Assembly: GCA_964057225.1 (NCBI GenBank)
Contig: OZ059898.1
Location: 7,254,001 to 7,318,000 of the forward strand
Origin: Auanema rhodensis
Taxonomy: Eukaryota; Nematoda; Chromadorea; Rhabditida; Rhabditidae
Length of the DNA: 64,000 bases
Direction of reading: 5' to 3'
Shown here: piece after piece, positions 50,111-63,772 of the stretch
How the letters are laid out: every line of letters begins with the position of its first letter
Numbering within the stretch: the first letter of the stretch is position 1
Made by a program: the position numbers and the translations under genes
The notes under the pieces: model-generated
What the model was told of the DNA's origin: nothing
The model's database searches: none
What the model saw: only the letters and a program-made list of their open reading frames with translations

Positions 50111-52436
50111 ATGTCGTGCTTTGACGTGAATACAACTAGTAGCATCAGTGCAGCTGCTGCGGTAGCTGCAGTAGGGAATTCCACAATTCCGAACTTCGAA
50201 CGTAAGTTGAAACTTAGGATGAAACATTCTTCAACTACTTCTTTCTGCTTATCCTTTTTGGATAACTCATTGTATATTCTTATTATCAAGATTGCAAACT
50301 TCAAGTTTCAGTTGTGTGCGTAATGGATCAGCTGGCTCAATTGTATCCATCATCCACCAATTTCTTCAATTTTCAAATGACTTCTCAGCCTGCTGTGAGT
50401 ATTTTTTCTTCAAATGGGAAATATATATAATCAAAGCCATCTAATGACGTTTATTTTCTTATTATACTTATAATTAAAAAATAAATAATATTATTTATTT
50501 TTAAAATTCTTATATTCATTCGATTAATTTATAATTTTAATATCTATTTAATATCCTTTAATTATATTTGTTTATATACACATAGTTAAGAATTATGTTT
50601 ATGTAGATGGTATATGCTCTTCATTTGAATTTTATTCCTGGAATCAATTGCCATCTCATGACAAACTGCTCGATCTAGCTTCTAGCTTTTCGATTAGTCT
50701 GATTAAAACTTTGTGTTACTTAAGCTCATTCACGAGGGTTTGTACAGCAGCCTGATTCGTTTTATTTTGTTATCAATATGATCTGAGAACATTCGATTTA
50801 ATTAGGATAATATACGATAAATCATTAAAAATTCTTTAAATCTTTATTCTTTCTACTGAAGAACAATTATTATGATTCTTATCCATTTTTTAATTAAATT
50901 TTTTTAACATTAAGAATTATTATTTTATCTCAAGTTTATAAGCTTTATTTCTTTCAAGTATTTTCTTGATGTCATACCTCCCTCTCTAAGCCTCTTATCA
51001 TTTTTGGCTTAAACATCAAAAATTTTCAACAAATTGTTTATGAAATTATTATTCATATCTAATATTAGTAGAATATGAGGCAAATAAAAACCATAAATAT
51101 AACTATAATAATCAGGTTTAAATCTAATTTTTAGTCTCTTTCTCTACCATTGCTGTCTTTTACAACACCGTCTACGATATCATTATCTATACCTCCAGAT
51201 CCAATTAGTGATACAGTATCTCGTTGTTCTGCTGCTTCTCAACTACATCTTGGTAACGTAGGTACGGCTCCAGTTAGTCGTTTAAGTGCCTTAAGTAAGA
51301 TTCATAACCACGAAGGGCATTGTCAACCTGAATACTCTTTTCAGACATTTCTGACTTACTGTCAGCACCCATAAGCATTCAAACATCTTTGAATACAGGA
51401 GTTTCTGGTAGTTTCGTGCCACCTTTGCCTTCTTCAGCAAGTGGCTTACAAGAATCACCATCATCAAGCTCATCAATATCGGGTCAACATCTGTCTCCTG
51501 AACTGATACCCTCTGCGTTACGTCGTAAAAGTGCTCCAGAAACCTTGATACGTACCACAACAGACGTAACTCGTCGCCGGTAAGCATAGAAGAGAATTTG
51601 CATCTCGATCTTCATGTTCTAGATATTCGGATTTCAATGTAGAATCTTTATTGAATCGAGTCACAGATGTTTCACATATTGATCATCGTCGTTGTGTAGG
51701 ACGGAAACAAAGGTGAATTTCAAGTTTTCTTTTTCAAAACTTAAGAAGAAAACTGTTTTCTATTGAAAAATCAATTTAATACCCTTTGAATGAATATTTA
51801 TATGAGAGATGTATAACAAGTAATTTTCAAATATAAAGTTATAAGTACAACTGAATCAAAACAAATTTTTACATCTGAATATATGTAGATTTGATTGTTT
51901 TCAACTAATTATCTTTGAATTTACAATTAAAATTCCATAAACTTTGATAAAATTACAAATATGTGGATTATGATGTCTTTTGATCACTGACCAAAAATTA
52001 TATTCCCATCAAAATTTTTCTTTTTTTTCTGTAAATTTATTCAGGAAATAGAATTAACATGAATATACTTGTTCCATCAAATTAAAAGTCCATATGAAAA
52101 ATATTTAAAAATAAATATTAAAATGAAAATGTTTCTATAATCTTTTTTTCAGAACCATTTATGGTGCAAAACAAACTAAAGTACTAGAAGAAGCATTTAC
52201 AAGCCAGAAGTATATGGTTGGCACAGGTAAGATAATAAGAATAATATTATATTTTACTTTTTCTTCATAAAAATACAAATTAATATAGGAAATTTTAATT
52301 TATAGAACGTGAACTACTAGCATCTCGATTGGGCTTAAGCGAAGCACAAGTACGTGTGTGGTTTCAAAATAGACGAAGCAAACAGCGTAAAATCCTTCGA
52401 ATTGAAGAAGAACGTCAAACCCGTTTGTTATCTTAA
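50111..52436 (+). CDS. homeobox transcription factor, NOT/VAX/EMX-like
   Basis: Seven exons give about 300 residues. The start MSCFDVNTTSSISAAAAVAAVG is preceded in frame by TGA three bases before an adjacent TTG, which supports this ATG. A Ser/Thr/Pro-rich N-terminal half follows. FNVESLL just before the homeodomain resembles the short F-x-x-E/D-x-L-L motifs of NK-like factors. The homeodomain (51,700-52,410) has KQRTIYGAKQTKVLEEAF, SQKYMVGTERELLASRLGL and EAQVRVWFQNRRSKQRK. It has WFQNRR, with Q50 and N51. YMVG-x-ER-x-x-LAS is typical of NOT, and the K-Q-K/R-K end recalls VAX (C. elegans CEH-5). Helix 1 is divergent (YGAKQTKV instead of F-T-x-x-Q-L). The intron splitting the homeodomain lies between VGT and ERE. 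Exact orthology is open. The protein stops 7 residues after IEEER, so there is almost no C-terminal tail. Confidence 0.85.
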
Positions 52437-53301
52437 TAATAATTAAAATTTTAATTAACAATCTTTAAGATTATTAAACAGCCTTAACATGTAAATAATA
52501 GAAGATAATCTATGTATCATACATACATACATGTATATCCTTTGTGAACGGTTAATGGTTTTGCTTTCAATCCATTTGTAATATTTGAATTGATGAACAA
52601 CACATTATTCGTGATATCAATTTGATTTCCTTTAATCTCTTTTTGGGTCATTCTTTCCAATTTAAATATATTTATATATTTATTTAAATATTATTATTAT
52701 TATATATATATATAGTATTTCTAAAAAAAGATTTAATATTTTGCCACCTGAGAAAAGAATGTTTAAAACCTCATCTTCAATTCAATAATTGATCTCTCAC
52801 ACATAACTATTCATTATAGTATAAATTGCAGAATTTATTATAATTTCAGTTATTATATGTATAATTTTAATAATTAATAAATCTTATGCAAGTTAGGTCT
52901 TATTATTGAAAAAGTTCAGAATATCAATATAAATAGCGATAGTAGCTAAAGTACATTTAGACACAAAAGAAGAAAAAACAAGTTATAAGTTCATTAAGTT
53001 GTTTCTGTTTATATAGAAATATCCGAAAAGTTGTTTGTTTGTTGATAAAAAGGTGAAATATTTCAAATATATGCCTAAGTTTATTCAATAAATGGTAGCT
53101 TGACCAAGTAAATGTTATCAAACTTGATAACATTAATGGTTTGTGGTCAGAATACGAAATGATATCTTTACTACAATATATAAAATATTCTTAATTACAT
53201 CTATACAATATATTCTTATAATACATTCTATTTATGTTTGTTAATTATTATTTATATTTCTATTATTTTATAATTTAAATACATTTCAGATTTGGTTTTT
53301 A
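52437..53301. other. gap between homeobox and transthyretin-like genes
   Basis: 865 bp of AT-rich DNA with a CATA repeat near 52,520 and a TTA/TA repeat near 52,690-52,712. No gene seen. Confidence 0.45.
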
Positions 53302-54172
53302 ATGTATTTCCTCTTAAAAATTCTTTTTATTTTTATTTCCATGTAAGTTTTGATTTCCTCATATATAGTTAATAAACAAGTAAAATAAACTATTTCTTTT
53401 TTAAATAAATAATAGAATATTCATTCTAATTTACAAAACAAAACCAAAAGTTATTCAGATTTCATCACGTTTCTGCTAAAGTGGAATGTTTTCATATCGT
53501 TGGCAAGCTCAAATGTCCTACTTTTCCACAGAAGTCTACTTATGTACAAATAGATTTAATGGATGAAGATCGTAATTTTTTCAATAATTATACTCACTTC
53601 CTAAATATTTTAAATTATATTTTTATTTTCAGCTTTACCATTTGAGATTGATGATACAATGGGGCGGACGTGGTCGGATAAAAATGGAAACTTTAGTAGT
53701 AAGTTTATTTTTCAAATTAAAAAGAAATAAACATTATATATATAAATATATATAAATATATATTAATAAATATTTTATATATAGTAAGTACCTTTAGTAT
53801 CGGGATGTGGCTCAGATTTTGGTCCCATTAATACACCTGATGGATATCTGCGAATATATCATCAATGTCCTCATCGTGTGGGTAAACCGATACCAGGACC
53901 ACTTCAGGTAATATATTTTAAAATATATTAATTATATGAAGAAATAATAGAATTAATTTCTAAAAAAATGTTAAATTTTATTAAATTTATTATATAAAAA
54001 AATGATTTAATTAACAATTTGCATAGATGACTGAATCAAAAAAAGTAAAACTTTTTTTTTTCAGATTGACGTACTTCCTATCTTCATGCCGCGCATCATT
54101 AACATGGGTTCCATTTATTTAGATCGATATGTTGATGATGATGATGAGGAGGAGGAGGAAGAAGACGCTTAA
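53302..54172 (+). CDS. transthyretin-like (TTL) secreted protein
   Basis: Five exons give about 145 residues. A tiny first exon (53,302-53,342) codes [13 protein letters not shown], and its two leftover bases plus the next exon continue as [20 protein letters not shown], giving a signal peptide. The mature part follows the nematode TTL pattern: [40 protein letters not shown], and the hallmark [10 protein letters not shown], then an [15 protein letters not shown] strand. Cysteines match the family's disulphide positions. These secreted proteins are numerous in nematodes; functions are mostly unknown, some act in neuronal signalling or clearance of dying cells. The tail is unusual: [12 protein letters not shown] at the very C-terminus. 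AATAAA lies at 54,442-54,447. Confidence 0.88.
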
Positions 54173-57100
54173 ATCTTAATGTAGATCAAACTTAGCTTTA
54201 TTGGATAGCAATCTCCTTTCTAAAATAATTTATTTACATTACATATAGAATACATTGTAATTAATCTTAAATACTTTTAATATTCTGAGATATCTTCAAA
54301 TTGAAGTATAGAAAGATTAATTTACTTCTTAAACTTTTTGATCTGAAAATTTGAAATTATCAGATAAAAATTGTATGTGGAAGTCGTTGAACTCAAATAC
54401 ATATTTCCTGAAGAATTGATTTTTAATATTATTTGAAATCAAATAAACTTTATTCTTGAGTAACTAGAATCAAAATAATATTTTTAAAATAATTATAGTT
54501 TATTTAAAATATTCTTTTGTTAATTATTGTATTTCTATTACAATAGTGAAATCAGATAATGCAAGTAGATGACATCACTGATTGTTATGATGCTGTTTTC
54601 CATGAGGAATATGAAGGAAGATACAGAAAAGGAAAATTTTTTCCCTGACTCCGGATTGAAGCTTCCCATTCGGTCGTTCGTTTATTGGTGTACACGTTCA
54701 ACAGCTGACTTCAACTACCATATATGGCTTCTTCGAGACGTCGTAGACGGAAGTCTTGCGTGCCCTGAAGTCAACGCATATGTGAAGTTGGCGATGATGA
54801 TGATGGCAATTGATGATGACTGACGTTTTCTGAACGTTTTCTGATTTTGTTTTTTGACTCACTTCATTTCTCTTACTCTCTCTCTGAATTTATCTCTATA
54901 TTTCTCTTCCCTTCCTATCTATCTCTTGGAAAGCTTTTACTTTGTCATGAGCATACACGTCTTCAACACGAGTCATTGTCTGCACATCTGTGACGTCAGA
55001 TTCTGTATTCGATTTCGGTTTCGTTTGATGTTTTAGTTGCATGAGATGAAATTTGAAGACATATATTGTTTCAAACTGTTATGGTACGAGCTTCAACTTT
55101 AAGAGTATTCTTCTTATTATTCTGAAGTACTGGTAGTAAGATGAATGAGCATGTTAACGACCATTCTATTTTTACCTTTTCTTCTTGTTGAACACTACCT
55201 TTGTAAGTAAGTGATTAAGTTTATTTGAATATTTTCATAAATTAACTGAAAACAATGAAAGTTAATTATTCTAGGACGTTCATTCTTCTTATTGCTCTAA
55301 TAATATAGTATAAGTGTATATGAGTGTCTTATTTATATTCTTACTTTTTTATGCTTTTCTCTGTTTCTCTCCTATAAGAATATAATTTCTTTTTTTTTCT
55401 TTCCTTCATCAATTTGGTGTCCAATCTCATTTTTTTTCTTCACAAATATATAAATTCTCATATTTAATATGCATTTATCTAAACTATAATCCATCACATT
55501 TTAGTTAAATTTACTCTTAATAGATCATGAACTTGATGATGTGATAGCATAGTTACGACTAGTTCACCATCACTCCAATTAATTTTTTAAACATATCAGT
55601 CATATTGCTTTTTACGCTTTCACGCCCTCATCAACTTGTTGTAATATTAATAACTTTTGACCACTTTTTTTGTCTTTTAAAACATATGAGGAAACGAAAA
55701 CTTTTCATGATCAATGTTCAAGTAAATGGCCACATTTTCATGCTTATATGAAATAGTTGTAAACTTCCTGAAACAACTTGTTTTCTTTTGAAACAAATTA
55801 GCATTATAGTGTCTTTTTTCGGTTCTTTACTTCATTATCTTAACATTTGATTATGTTATTGGATGTTTAGATGTTTGTACCTAATGTTTTTACTCACTCT
55901 TTGTGGTCTCAGTTTTTACCTTTAATATCTCCTTATCTCAAGTACCCATAATCTCCCTCCCCTTTCTCTCTTTCTCTATCTCTTTCTCCCTCCTCCTCTC
56001 TCTCTCCCTCCTTCTCTCTCTCTTTCTCTCTAAATGTTACCTTTCTTTGAAATAAGTTGTTGCCTTTAACTACTTTACATTCCCTTAATACAGTGTGTAA
56101 TGAAGTTACTCTTGAATCATCATTGAATATGCTAGATGACTTGAATCTATTCATATTGTTGATTGCTGTGGTTTTCATCACGTCATTTAGAGTATTTAAG
56201 TTTGTGAACTCATTGAAGCAAACATTTTGGAATGAACGAACTAAAAGAATCAAGTTAAGTGACATTACATATTCGTTCCAGTATTCGTTTTACCTACATG
56301 TATACATAAGCATATCACATCTTATATAATTCTAAGAATTCAATATACAAATATGAATATGTATCTTTAATAATTAAAATCTAATAATAATCATAATAAT
56401 AATTATTATTATTAAAAGTATTATTATGAAATAATTTATAAAGAAATTGTATTTTTAAGAAAATACAAAAAAAAATTCACTTTAACCATTAGAAAATAAC
56501 TAAATATTATTATATATTTTTATACTTAAAGGTATAAGTATATGAATATATTAATAATTTCTTTAATTTAATACTTTCAAACACATAATTTTAAAAAATA
56601 AGAAAATCTATTTATAGTTTTACTTTAAATGAAATAACAAATTTATGCAAATTACATTTGAACTACAGGTCAAAATTAAATATTTGTAAGCATCAATGAA
56701 AAACCTTATAACTTGAACATCAATTAGGATGAAGTAGAGTTGAAGATTATTGTTAAAGTTAGCTTGTACTTTCATTGTCCCTTTCTATCTATTCTGTTCT
56801 TCAAAATTTTTAAAAACTTATTATACTTTATATACCATATTCAAAAAGTAGTTGATTCAATGTTTTTCCGTTAAAACTTTTATTATCAGGAAAAACATCC
56901 TGTTATGGAATTTTTTTTCATAAAAAAATCCGACGTATTTTTAGAATTTCTATAAACCTATTGAATATACATGCATGTATTAAAGTTTGCTACAATTATA
57001 TTAAAATGTCTAAGCAAAATCAAAGCTAATTCATTTGGCTGGAATTTTGCAAGTTTAAAGAAATGTAAAAGTCTATGTTAAACATTCCATGCTGACATTT

Positions 57101-57253
57101 GTACTCAAGACAAAGTGCTATTTCCTTGTTTTAGATATATCATTTTCAGAACAAAAAATTTATCTTTGGTATAGCTTTTGATATAAGGGGATATCATGTC
57201 ATAGAACCAATGCCTTCTAATTGAATAACAGAATTACATGAGCTTTCTGTACA

Positions 57254-57257
<4 letters not shown>

Positions 57258-57291
<34 letters not shown>

Positions 57292-57310
57292 TTCTCACTC
57301 TCTTTATCTC
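57258..57310. repeat. (CT)n microsatellite
   Basis: CT run interrupted by a few T and A bases. Confidence 0.9.
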
Positions 57311-58097
57311 TCCTCTTCTTTTATTTCTTCTTTCCTCTAACATTCTCTGTTACATTTACTTGTCTATGATCTTCTGCTGTCCATCATCCAACGCCCTCCA
57401 TGGTCCATTTCACCGAGATTTCAGGATACCACTAGCAGATTTCATTAGTAGTGAACCATTCAGAATAGGAAGCTCTTTTCTACCAAATCAACTTCCTACG
57501 TCTTTTATATATCTGGATACAAATACATATACGTATGTATGTATGTGTGTATATAAAATATTTTTGATATTCTGTATTATATACATTCATATCTATCTAT
57601 CTATACTATATGAATATTAGACAATATTCATATTTTCTATTAAAAATATGAAATATATCTTAGATTTATTATTATTATAATAATTATAATTAATCATCCT
57701 ACATATGTATATTTGAACTTTTCTTTCTAAATTTTTAAATTTAAAAGTGCACCTTGATCAACATAATGAGTTTATATCTATATCGAACAATTGAAAGTTG
57801 AGACATATGACATTATTCATTTTGATATTTGAACTCTACTATTTAATAATTCCATAACAGGATGCACTCAAAATCACATAAAGAAATAAACATAGATATA
57901 CATATGTATATATCATTGTTCTTTTATATATAATATAATATTATATATAGTATACGTATATACATATATAGGTACGTAGGTATACAATATTTTTAATTCA
58001 TTGATTTCATCAAATTAGTTTATTTGAGCTTCTTGAATCGAAAAACAATTTAAAAAACAGTTGAAAGCTTTCATAATTCGTCATTTATGCTATCAGG

Positions 58098-58121
58098 GAG
58101 AGAGAGAGAGAGAGAGAGAGA
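58098..58121. repeat. (GA)n microsatellite
   Basis: About 12 pure GA units. Confidence 0.9.
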
Positions 58122-60984
58122 CAACTTTGATCTCTCTATTTTCAGAATCAAAGTATTCATTACGAAAAAAAAATTATTTTTGGTTTAGATCAATTTTTTT
58201 TTCATTCTAGTGGTTGAGGTTGGGTTATTCATTTATAATTATTCTTTTTACTTACCTACTTATAACCTTCACTTTTCATCTTAACTCACTTCATTTATTC
58301 TGATTTAACTATATGTATATACATACTTATATGTATCTATAACCCTAGTTTCATCTTTTTGATTTATTTGAAAACAAAACTCTCGTTTTCCAGTGATGTC
58401 ACTGAAATTAAATTTTTTTATTTTCTTCTTCGACTATATTTAGAATGCGCAAAAATCCTTTTATAGAAAGATGCTCGACCATGTGTGCCTCCCCCTCAAC
58501 AACTTATCTGAGTTCATCGCCACTTCTAATATTTCATAGAAGCCGTAGGCTATAAGTGCTCATTGGGATAGACCATGTTCCAACTTATATATAAACGTTG
58601 GACGTTGCCTAACCCATAACCTCTCTAGCTCATCTACCAGACTTCAACGAATTCAAGTAGATTTTGCTTTCCTTTTCCGCTTTGTCGCCTACAACGTTAG
58701 CGAAATAGCATATTTTCTCATTTTCCCTACTAACTCACATAGATTATACAATATATTATCAAAAATCACTGAATATTTTCTTGATATCTGTTAGTAATTC
58801 GTTCTATTAACTATTAGAAATGACGTGAAGCGATTCCCAAACAAAAAAATTGCCATCACGATCAGCAATGCTATATGAAGATTTTTGAGACTATATCATA
58901 TCAATCATAAATATGAAGTATTGAAATGACTTTTGTTCAGTTTCTCAGACATTTGTACTCCAGAAGTGTTTGAAATGTTCTTTGTTTTTCTCTTTCCCTA
59001 CAAAAAAAATAACAATTTTTGTTAATATGATATACAATTATCCAATTTCCTTAGAAAAATATCAAAACAAGTCTGAACAATAAGTGAACTGAACTTATAA
59101 GCAAACCTTCCTTCTCCACCTACACAAACTAATGTGACACAAACACCCAAAAAAGAAAGTTTTCAACGTCATCCATAGCTTTAATTCTTTAGACCAGTGT
59201 GAACTTCTTGTAAGTCTCTCTGTTCCTTATATGAACTTAGCAGTGCTTGTTCTTAGAGCTATTCACTCACATCTTACTTTCAATTTTTTTAAAACAGATC
59301 ATCATCAACATTGACATTCGAGCATCATCATCAAAGATTACTGTAACCAAGCATGCATTTATCTACAACAAATATCTATTTTAAGCTTCTTGTTATGCGT
59401 TTTGTAGCTAAAAAAAACGTTCACTTGAGCTTATTTCAACAATAACATGGGGAGAGAGAGTGAGAAAGATTATATATTTCGGATATCTTGACGATAAAGC
59501 ATCGATATCAGTACAATAGTTGGCGTACTTACCACGTGTTGCTCTTCGTCCTTTTTTCACTTTTCAATCTTCCCCTTCAATTATCAACAGACACCAACTA
59601 TGAACTAGGTCGATGAGGTCAAGTTCTGAGATGGCTAAATGGTAATAAGATCTTGGTATACGTCAATTCTTCCCACTTCTTCTATTGAATTAAATCTTCG
59701 TTTATCTGATTAATTAAGAAAGAAATTTCTTTAAATTCTGAGATTTTTTGCTCCGCCATCAGTGTTCTCAACTTCAAGCTTCCAAATCTCACCCGTCTCT
59801 CTCCAGGGGCTGTGGAAGCACTCCAGTGCTTTCAGTTCCCTCCAATTATTCACCACAGACAAAGCCCGTTATCATTAAAGCGTTTTGAAAAGAGAAAAAT
59901 TCTTGCTTTAACATTCGGTCATGTTGGCCCTTTTTGTTGTTGTTTTGCTGAATTTCAAAAAGAAGTTGTCACTTAACGGTCGACATCGTTGTCGTCGACG
60001 AAGATGACGATGGACGACGCTCCATCGCACCCGCCCATCATCCTTTCTCTTGTGAAGCAGATAGTGGTTGTAGTATTATGGCAAGTTCTGAATTCAGTCA
60101 TTCGTTTTTCTGGAACACTCTCCAGTCATTGTCATTATTGACTTAGTTGTTTCAGTTACTTTTCCCTTTCTTTATAATTGTCGGTAACATAATTTTAAGT
60201 TTTTGAAGGCAATTTAAAGAAATCATAAAACATTTTGGACATTATACCAAATCAAATTATTTTCACACAACAAAAAAAATACTAAGTGGAATGCTATCAC
60301 TCTTTATCTGAAAATCTCATAACTTGAATTACCTATACTACAATCATTTATATTATATTTACCTTCTCATATATGTAACTCAGAACAAGTCTTTTATCTC
60401 TAATCACTTTGTTGTGTTAAAAAAAATTTTTTCTGAGATTGTGGCTTGATTTCAATTTCGAAAATTTTTGAATTTAGAGATTGAGAAAGAAATGAAAATT
60501 TTAAATTATTATGTGTATGTGTAAACAATCATTGAAGGGATTCCATTTTTAATTTTAAAAAATCATTTCAAACTTCAATCACACATGCATTGAGTTCTAT
60601 AATCTGTTATATGGCTTACTTAAAAGTTTCTCTCCAAAAACTTGCTAAAGATCTTTTTAATTTTTCTATTCTCTTGCTTTTCATTATCAATATCTCCAGA
60701 CGTTGTTGTTTTGTTGATCTGAAAATCATTCGAATATTGAAACAATTCTACCTTTTCAGAAATTCATTCCTGATTTTGAAAATTCATATGCAAAATATTA
60801 AAATTTTATTTTTAATAATACAAGACATTGCAAGAAATTCAAACTCTAAACGCCTGATTGAACATTTGGCACTTCTGCATATCTTATTTACGTGATTTCT
60901 ACGTCGTATTCATTTGAATTTATGAACAGAAAATAAGATATGATTGTTACTTTCTTTTTTGAACTTTAACTATCTATCTCTCAC

Positions 60985-61008
60985 TCTCTCTCACCCTCTC
61001 TCCCTCTA

Positions 61009-61057
<49 letters not shown>

Positions 61058-61075
61058 CTCTCTCTCTATCTCTCT
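60985..61075. repeat. (CT)n microsatellite
   Basis: Long CT-rich array with TATC and CCCT interruptions. Confidence 0.9.
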
Positions 61076-62049
61076 TCCTTCTTCATTTTTTCAAAAGATT
61101 GCTTACTTTTAGTGTTTCAATCCTTTTATTTTCATGTAGTTGTTCTTGTTTCAGCTTATTGTTCCTGTCATAGACATCCCTTCTCCCCCCCCCTCTCTCT
61201 CTCTCTCTTCATACATTTTTCTCATGTTTCTTCATCGTATCCTCTACCTCTTCTTCTTGAAATCTTCCATTCTGCTCTGACTATTAGTCGCTATCATTAA
61301 ATGTGAAAACTTTCCTTTGGGAAATGTTTCGAAAAGCACAGAGCCAGAGCCGTTAAGCTCCACTAAATACACAATCAGGAAGCTTCACTTCTATTCGTCT
61401 TCAACATCTTCATAATCGGCAAAGAATAGGAAAGATATTCTTTTGTTGTTGAAAGCACAATTGTTACATCATCATCATATAAAAAGAAGGAAACTACATT
61501 TGTTGTTGTGATAAGATTTTTCTAAAATAAGAAAATTCCCTCTTAAGTAGCGACCACAGTTCTCTTCTTTTCCAATTTTTCGATTATTATTTCATCATTA
61601 AGTAGAACAACAATTTATTTTATAAATTACTTGAAATGAATTATCCAGATATAACTAAAGATCCTATTAAGTTCTTAACCAATTTATTAGTCATTCCCTA
61701 TGAACAAGTTTCTATTTTTGCATCGGCTTTTGATCTACTATTGGACTAATTAATTTAAAAAATTTATTGCTGAATTCCAAAAGTATTTAACTCAAAAAAC
61801 TTGAAAAGTTAATAATAAGTGAGAAAAGTCTATTTGGTATATAAAGTTCCAAGCTCAATCATGAGCAAAAAGCAGCTAAAGGGAGGAGCTAACCCAAATG
61901 ATCTAATTGTAAAAATGGCTGGCAGTTATCAAAGTGCATCTAGTTTAGAATTCATTTATATATTGAAAAATGAATAAAAAAACGTCTGCAATTTTGTGAT
62001 AGTAGTCTGAATGAAGGAGGAGACTTATATGAGCATCATGTAAATACAG

Positions 62050-62145
62050 AGAGCAAGAGAGAGAGAGAGAGAAAGAGAGAGAAGTTTAAGAGAGCAAGAG
62101 AGAAGGAGAGATAAGTTTAAGAGAAAGAGAGAGAGAGAGAGAAAA
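62050..62145. repeat. (GA)n microsatellite
   Basis: GA-rich array in two similar halves, each with an AGTTTAAGAGA-like interruption, which suggests a small tandem duplication. Confidence 0.85.
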
Positions 62146-63104
62146 AAAATTTTCGTAGCTAATGCTTATGTATATAAATGGTGTTCGTTTGCTTATGAAT
62201 TCTTGTGCTTTACCACAACTACGGGAAATAAGAATCTTTCCTAAATTACTTAGTTTCTTGAGTGTAATAACTCTTAATTTCCTTTTAAAGGACATCTCCT
62301 TATGAACATTCAAAGATTTATTCAAACATCTACTGATTTTGATTGCTTTCTATTTAATTCTAGTAGCTTGAAAATTTATTTTGATTGTTCTTTCTCATTT
62401 TAATTTTATTAAAATCTGACATCATTATCCGATACACCTCAAATAACTACCTTCAGCCAGCCCATACACACATCGCTGATTCTGCTTTCACATGGTTGTT
62501 TCAGTTGAAACAACCTTTTTCTCGAAATACGATCCATCTGAGAATCAAGAGGAAAACCATTCAGTTGAATACAATATTACATTCTGCTTTTCTTTATATT
62601 CTTAGGCTTCTTCTTTCACTTTTCCTGCAGCACTTTTCTACTAACATTCCGACTTATTGGCTTCTAGACTATCTTCTGTCTACATCGTTGATTCTAATTG
62701 CTTAATAGAGCTTTATAGTTGGCAGGGAAGTAACGATTGTTCAAAATATATTTTTCCTTTGTAAGAGCAACATATAGCTCAACATCCAATTTGTCTTTTA
62801 CTTTTTCTTATTAAAATTTTCTTTAATTTTCCTTTATTCAAATTATTCTTTCAATTATTCATTCAATACCTCACAATCTTTCATATCTCTCATATCTTGT
62901 ATTTTCCCACCAAACTCTTTTTCTATCTTTGCTCTTATTTCCATGTTAATGTTACTAACAGATTATTCATATTTTAATTTCATGACATAATAATTTATAT
63001 ATTTAATTTAAAATATATATAATATTTAATTATATAATTGTCGCATTTTTATTATATCTTCATATTTTTAAAAATATTTTATTATTTTATTTTTAGGCAT
63101 TTAA

Positions 63105-63772
63105 ATGGCGCCACCGCGCCTTCTACTACTTGTAGGACTATGCGCACTACTTGTGATGTCATCACGGTAAGCTATATAGAAATTCAAGTTTTAAACTTAT
63201 CAGAAAACCTATTATAAATCTTTTTTAATGATAAAATAAAAGTGAATGCAAGACAAATTAATAAACTTAGGACATATGTATGTAAAAGGAAATGAAGAGG
63301 AAATGAAAGAAAAGCTTAGTTGATGTATTCTTAAGAGTTTTAAAAATCAAATAGTTCATGCAAATGAAAAGTAAAGAAAAAATGTTTTTTTTTCTTTTAA
63401 AAATGTAACAAAAATGAATTAGACGAAAAGAATTATCATGACACATGTCTATCAAAACTAATCTTTTTTTTATAAAAACATATTTTTCGAGGATAAAGTC
63501 ATTCTATCTAATAGATGATATATAACTTTTTTTGTCATTATTTTGCATCATTTTCAATTTATTCCAAATTATTTTGTTGTTTTGTTTTCAGAGCCCTATC
63601 TGAACCTGTGAAAGATAAAAAAATGTCCAAGCAAATGTCACCTATTGGACCATCGTATATGAAAAGAGCGCCGTTTTTAGTTCGACCACATCGTACTTTG
63701 GGTAATTCAATGAAAAACATTGTTTGAAACCGTTATTCAAATCTATTTTCAGCGTTACTACTATTATCGTGA
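63105..63772 (+). CDS. small secreted, peptide-precursor-like protein (end uncertain)
   Basis: Exon 1 codes MAPPRLLLLVGLCALLVMSS, a textbook signal peptide. After a GT/TTTTCAG intron, exon 2 codes RALSEPVKDKKMSKQMSP, IGPSYMKR and APFLVRPHRTL. One dibasic site (KR) and a KK pair could be cleaved by prohormone convertases, as in neuropeptide precursors. Codon use here is GC-richer than the flanks. The 3' end is ambiguous: the best acceptor (63,752) gives a short ALLLLS end at 63,772. A later acceptor (63,845) gives AIFQVVGVAVVLMAVKTSW and a stop at 63,913. Reading through gives GNSMKNIV. I do not recognise the family. Confidence 0.5.

Larger units (their letters stand above)
54173..63104. other. 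gene-poor, repeat-rich region
   Basis: About 8.9 kb with no secure gene. It contains CT tracts (55,965-56,030; 57,258-57,310; 60,985-61,075; 61,187-61,208), GA tracts (58,098-58,121; 62,050-62,145) and TA-rich runs. GC-richer patches at 54,560-54,830, 58,440-58,740 and 59,540-60,130 hold only short unconvincing frames. Likely intergenic or regulatory DNA, or large introns of the gene starting at 63,105. Confidence 0.45.

Noticed and set aside
50038-50304. 88-residue minus-strand frame opposite the homeobox first exon
   Set aside because: The plus-strand exon has better splice signals and joins in phase to the homeodomain exons; this is its shadow.
54569-54823. 84-residue plus-strand frame in a GC-richer patch
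   Set aside because: Composition is odd (Met runs from GATGAT repeats), there is no recognised domain and a neighbouring frame is equally open.
60004-60150. Short frame starting MTMDDAPSHPP
   Set aside because: About 48 residues, no homology seen, no polyA or splice context; kept only as a GC-richer patch.
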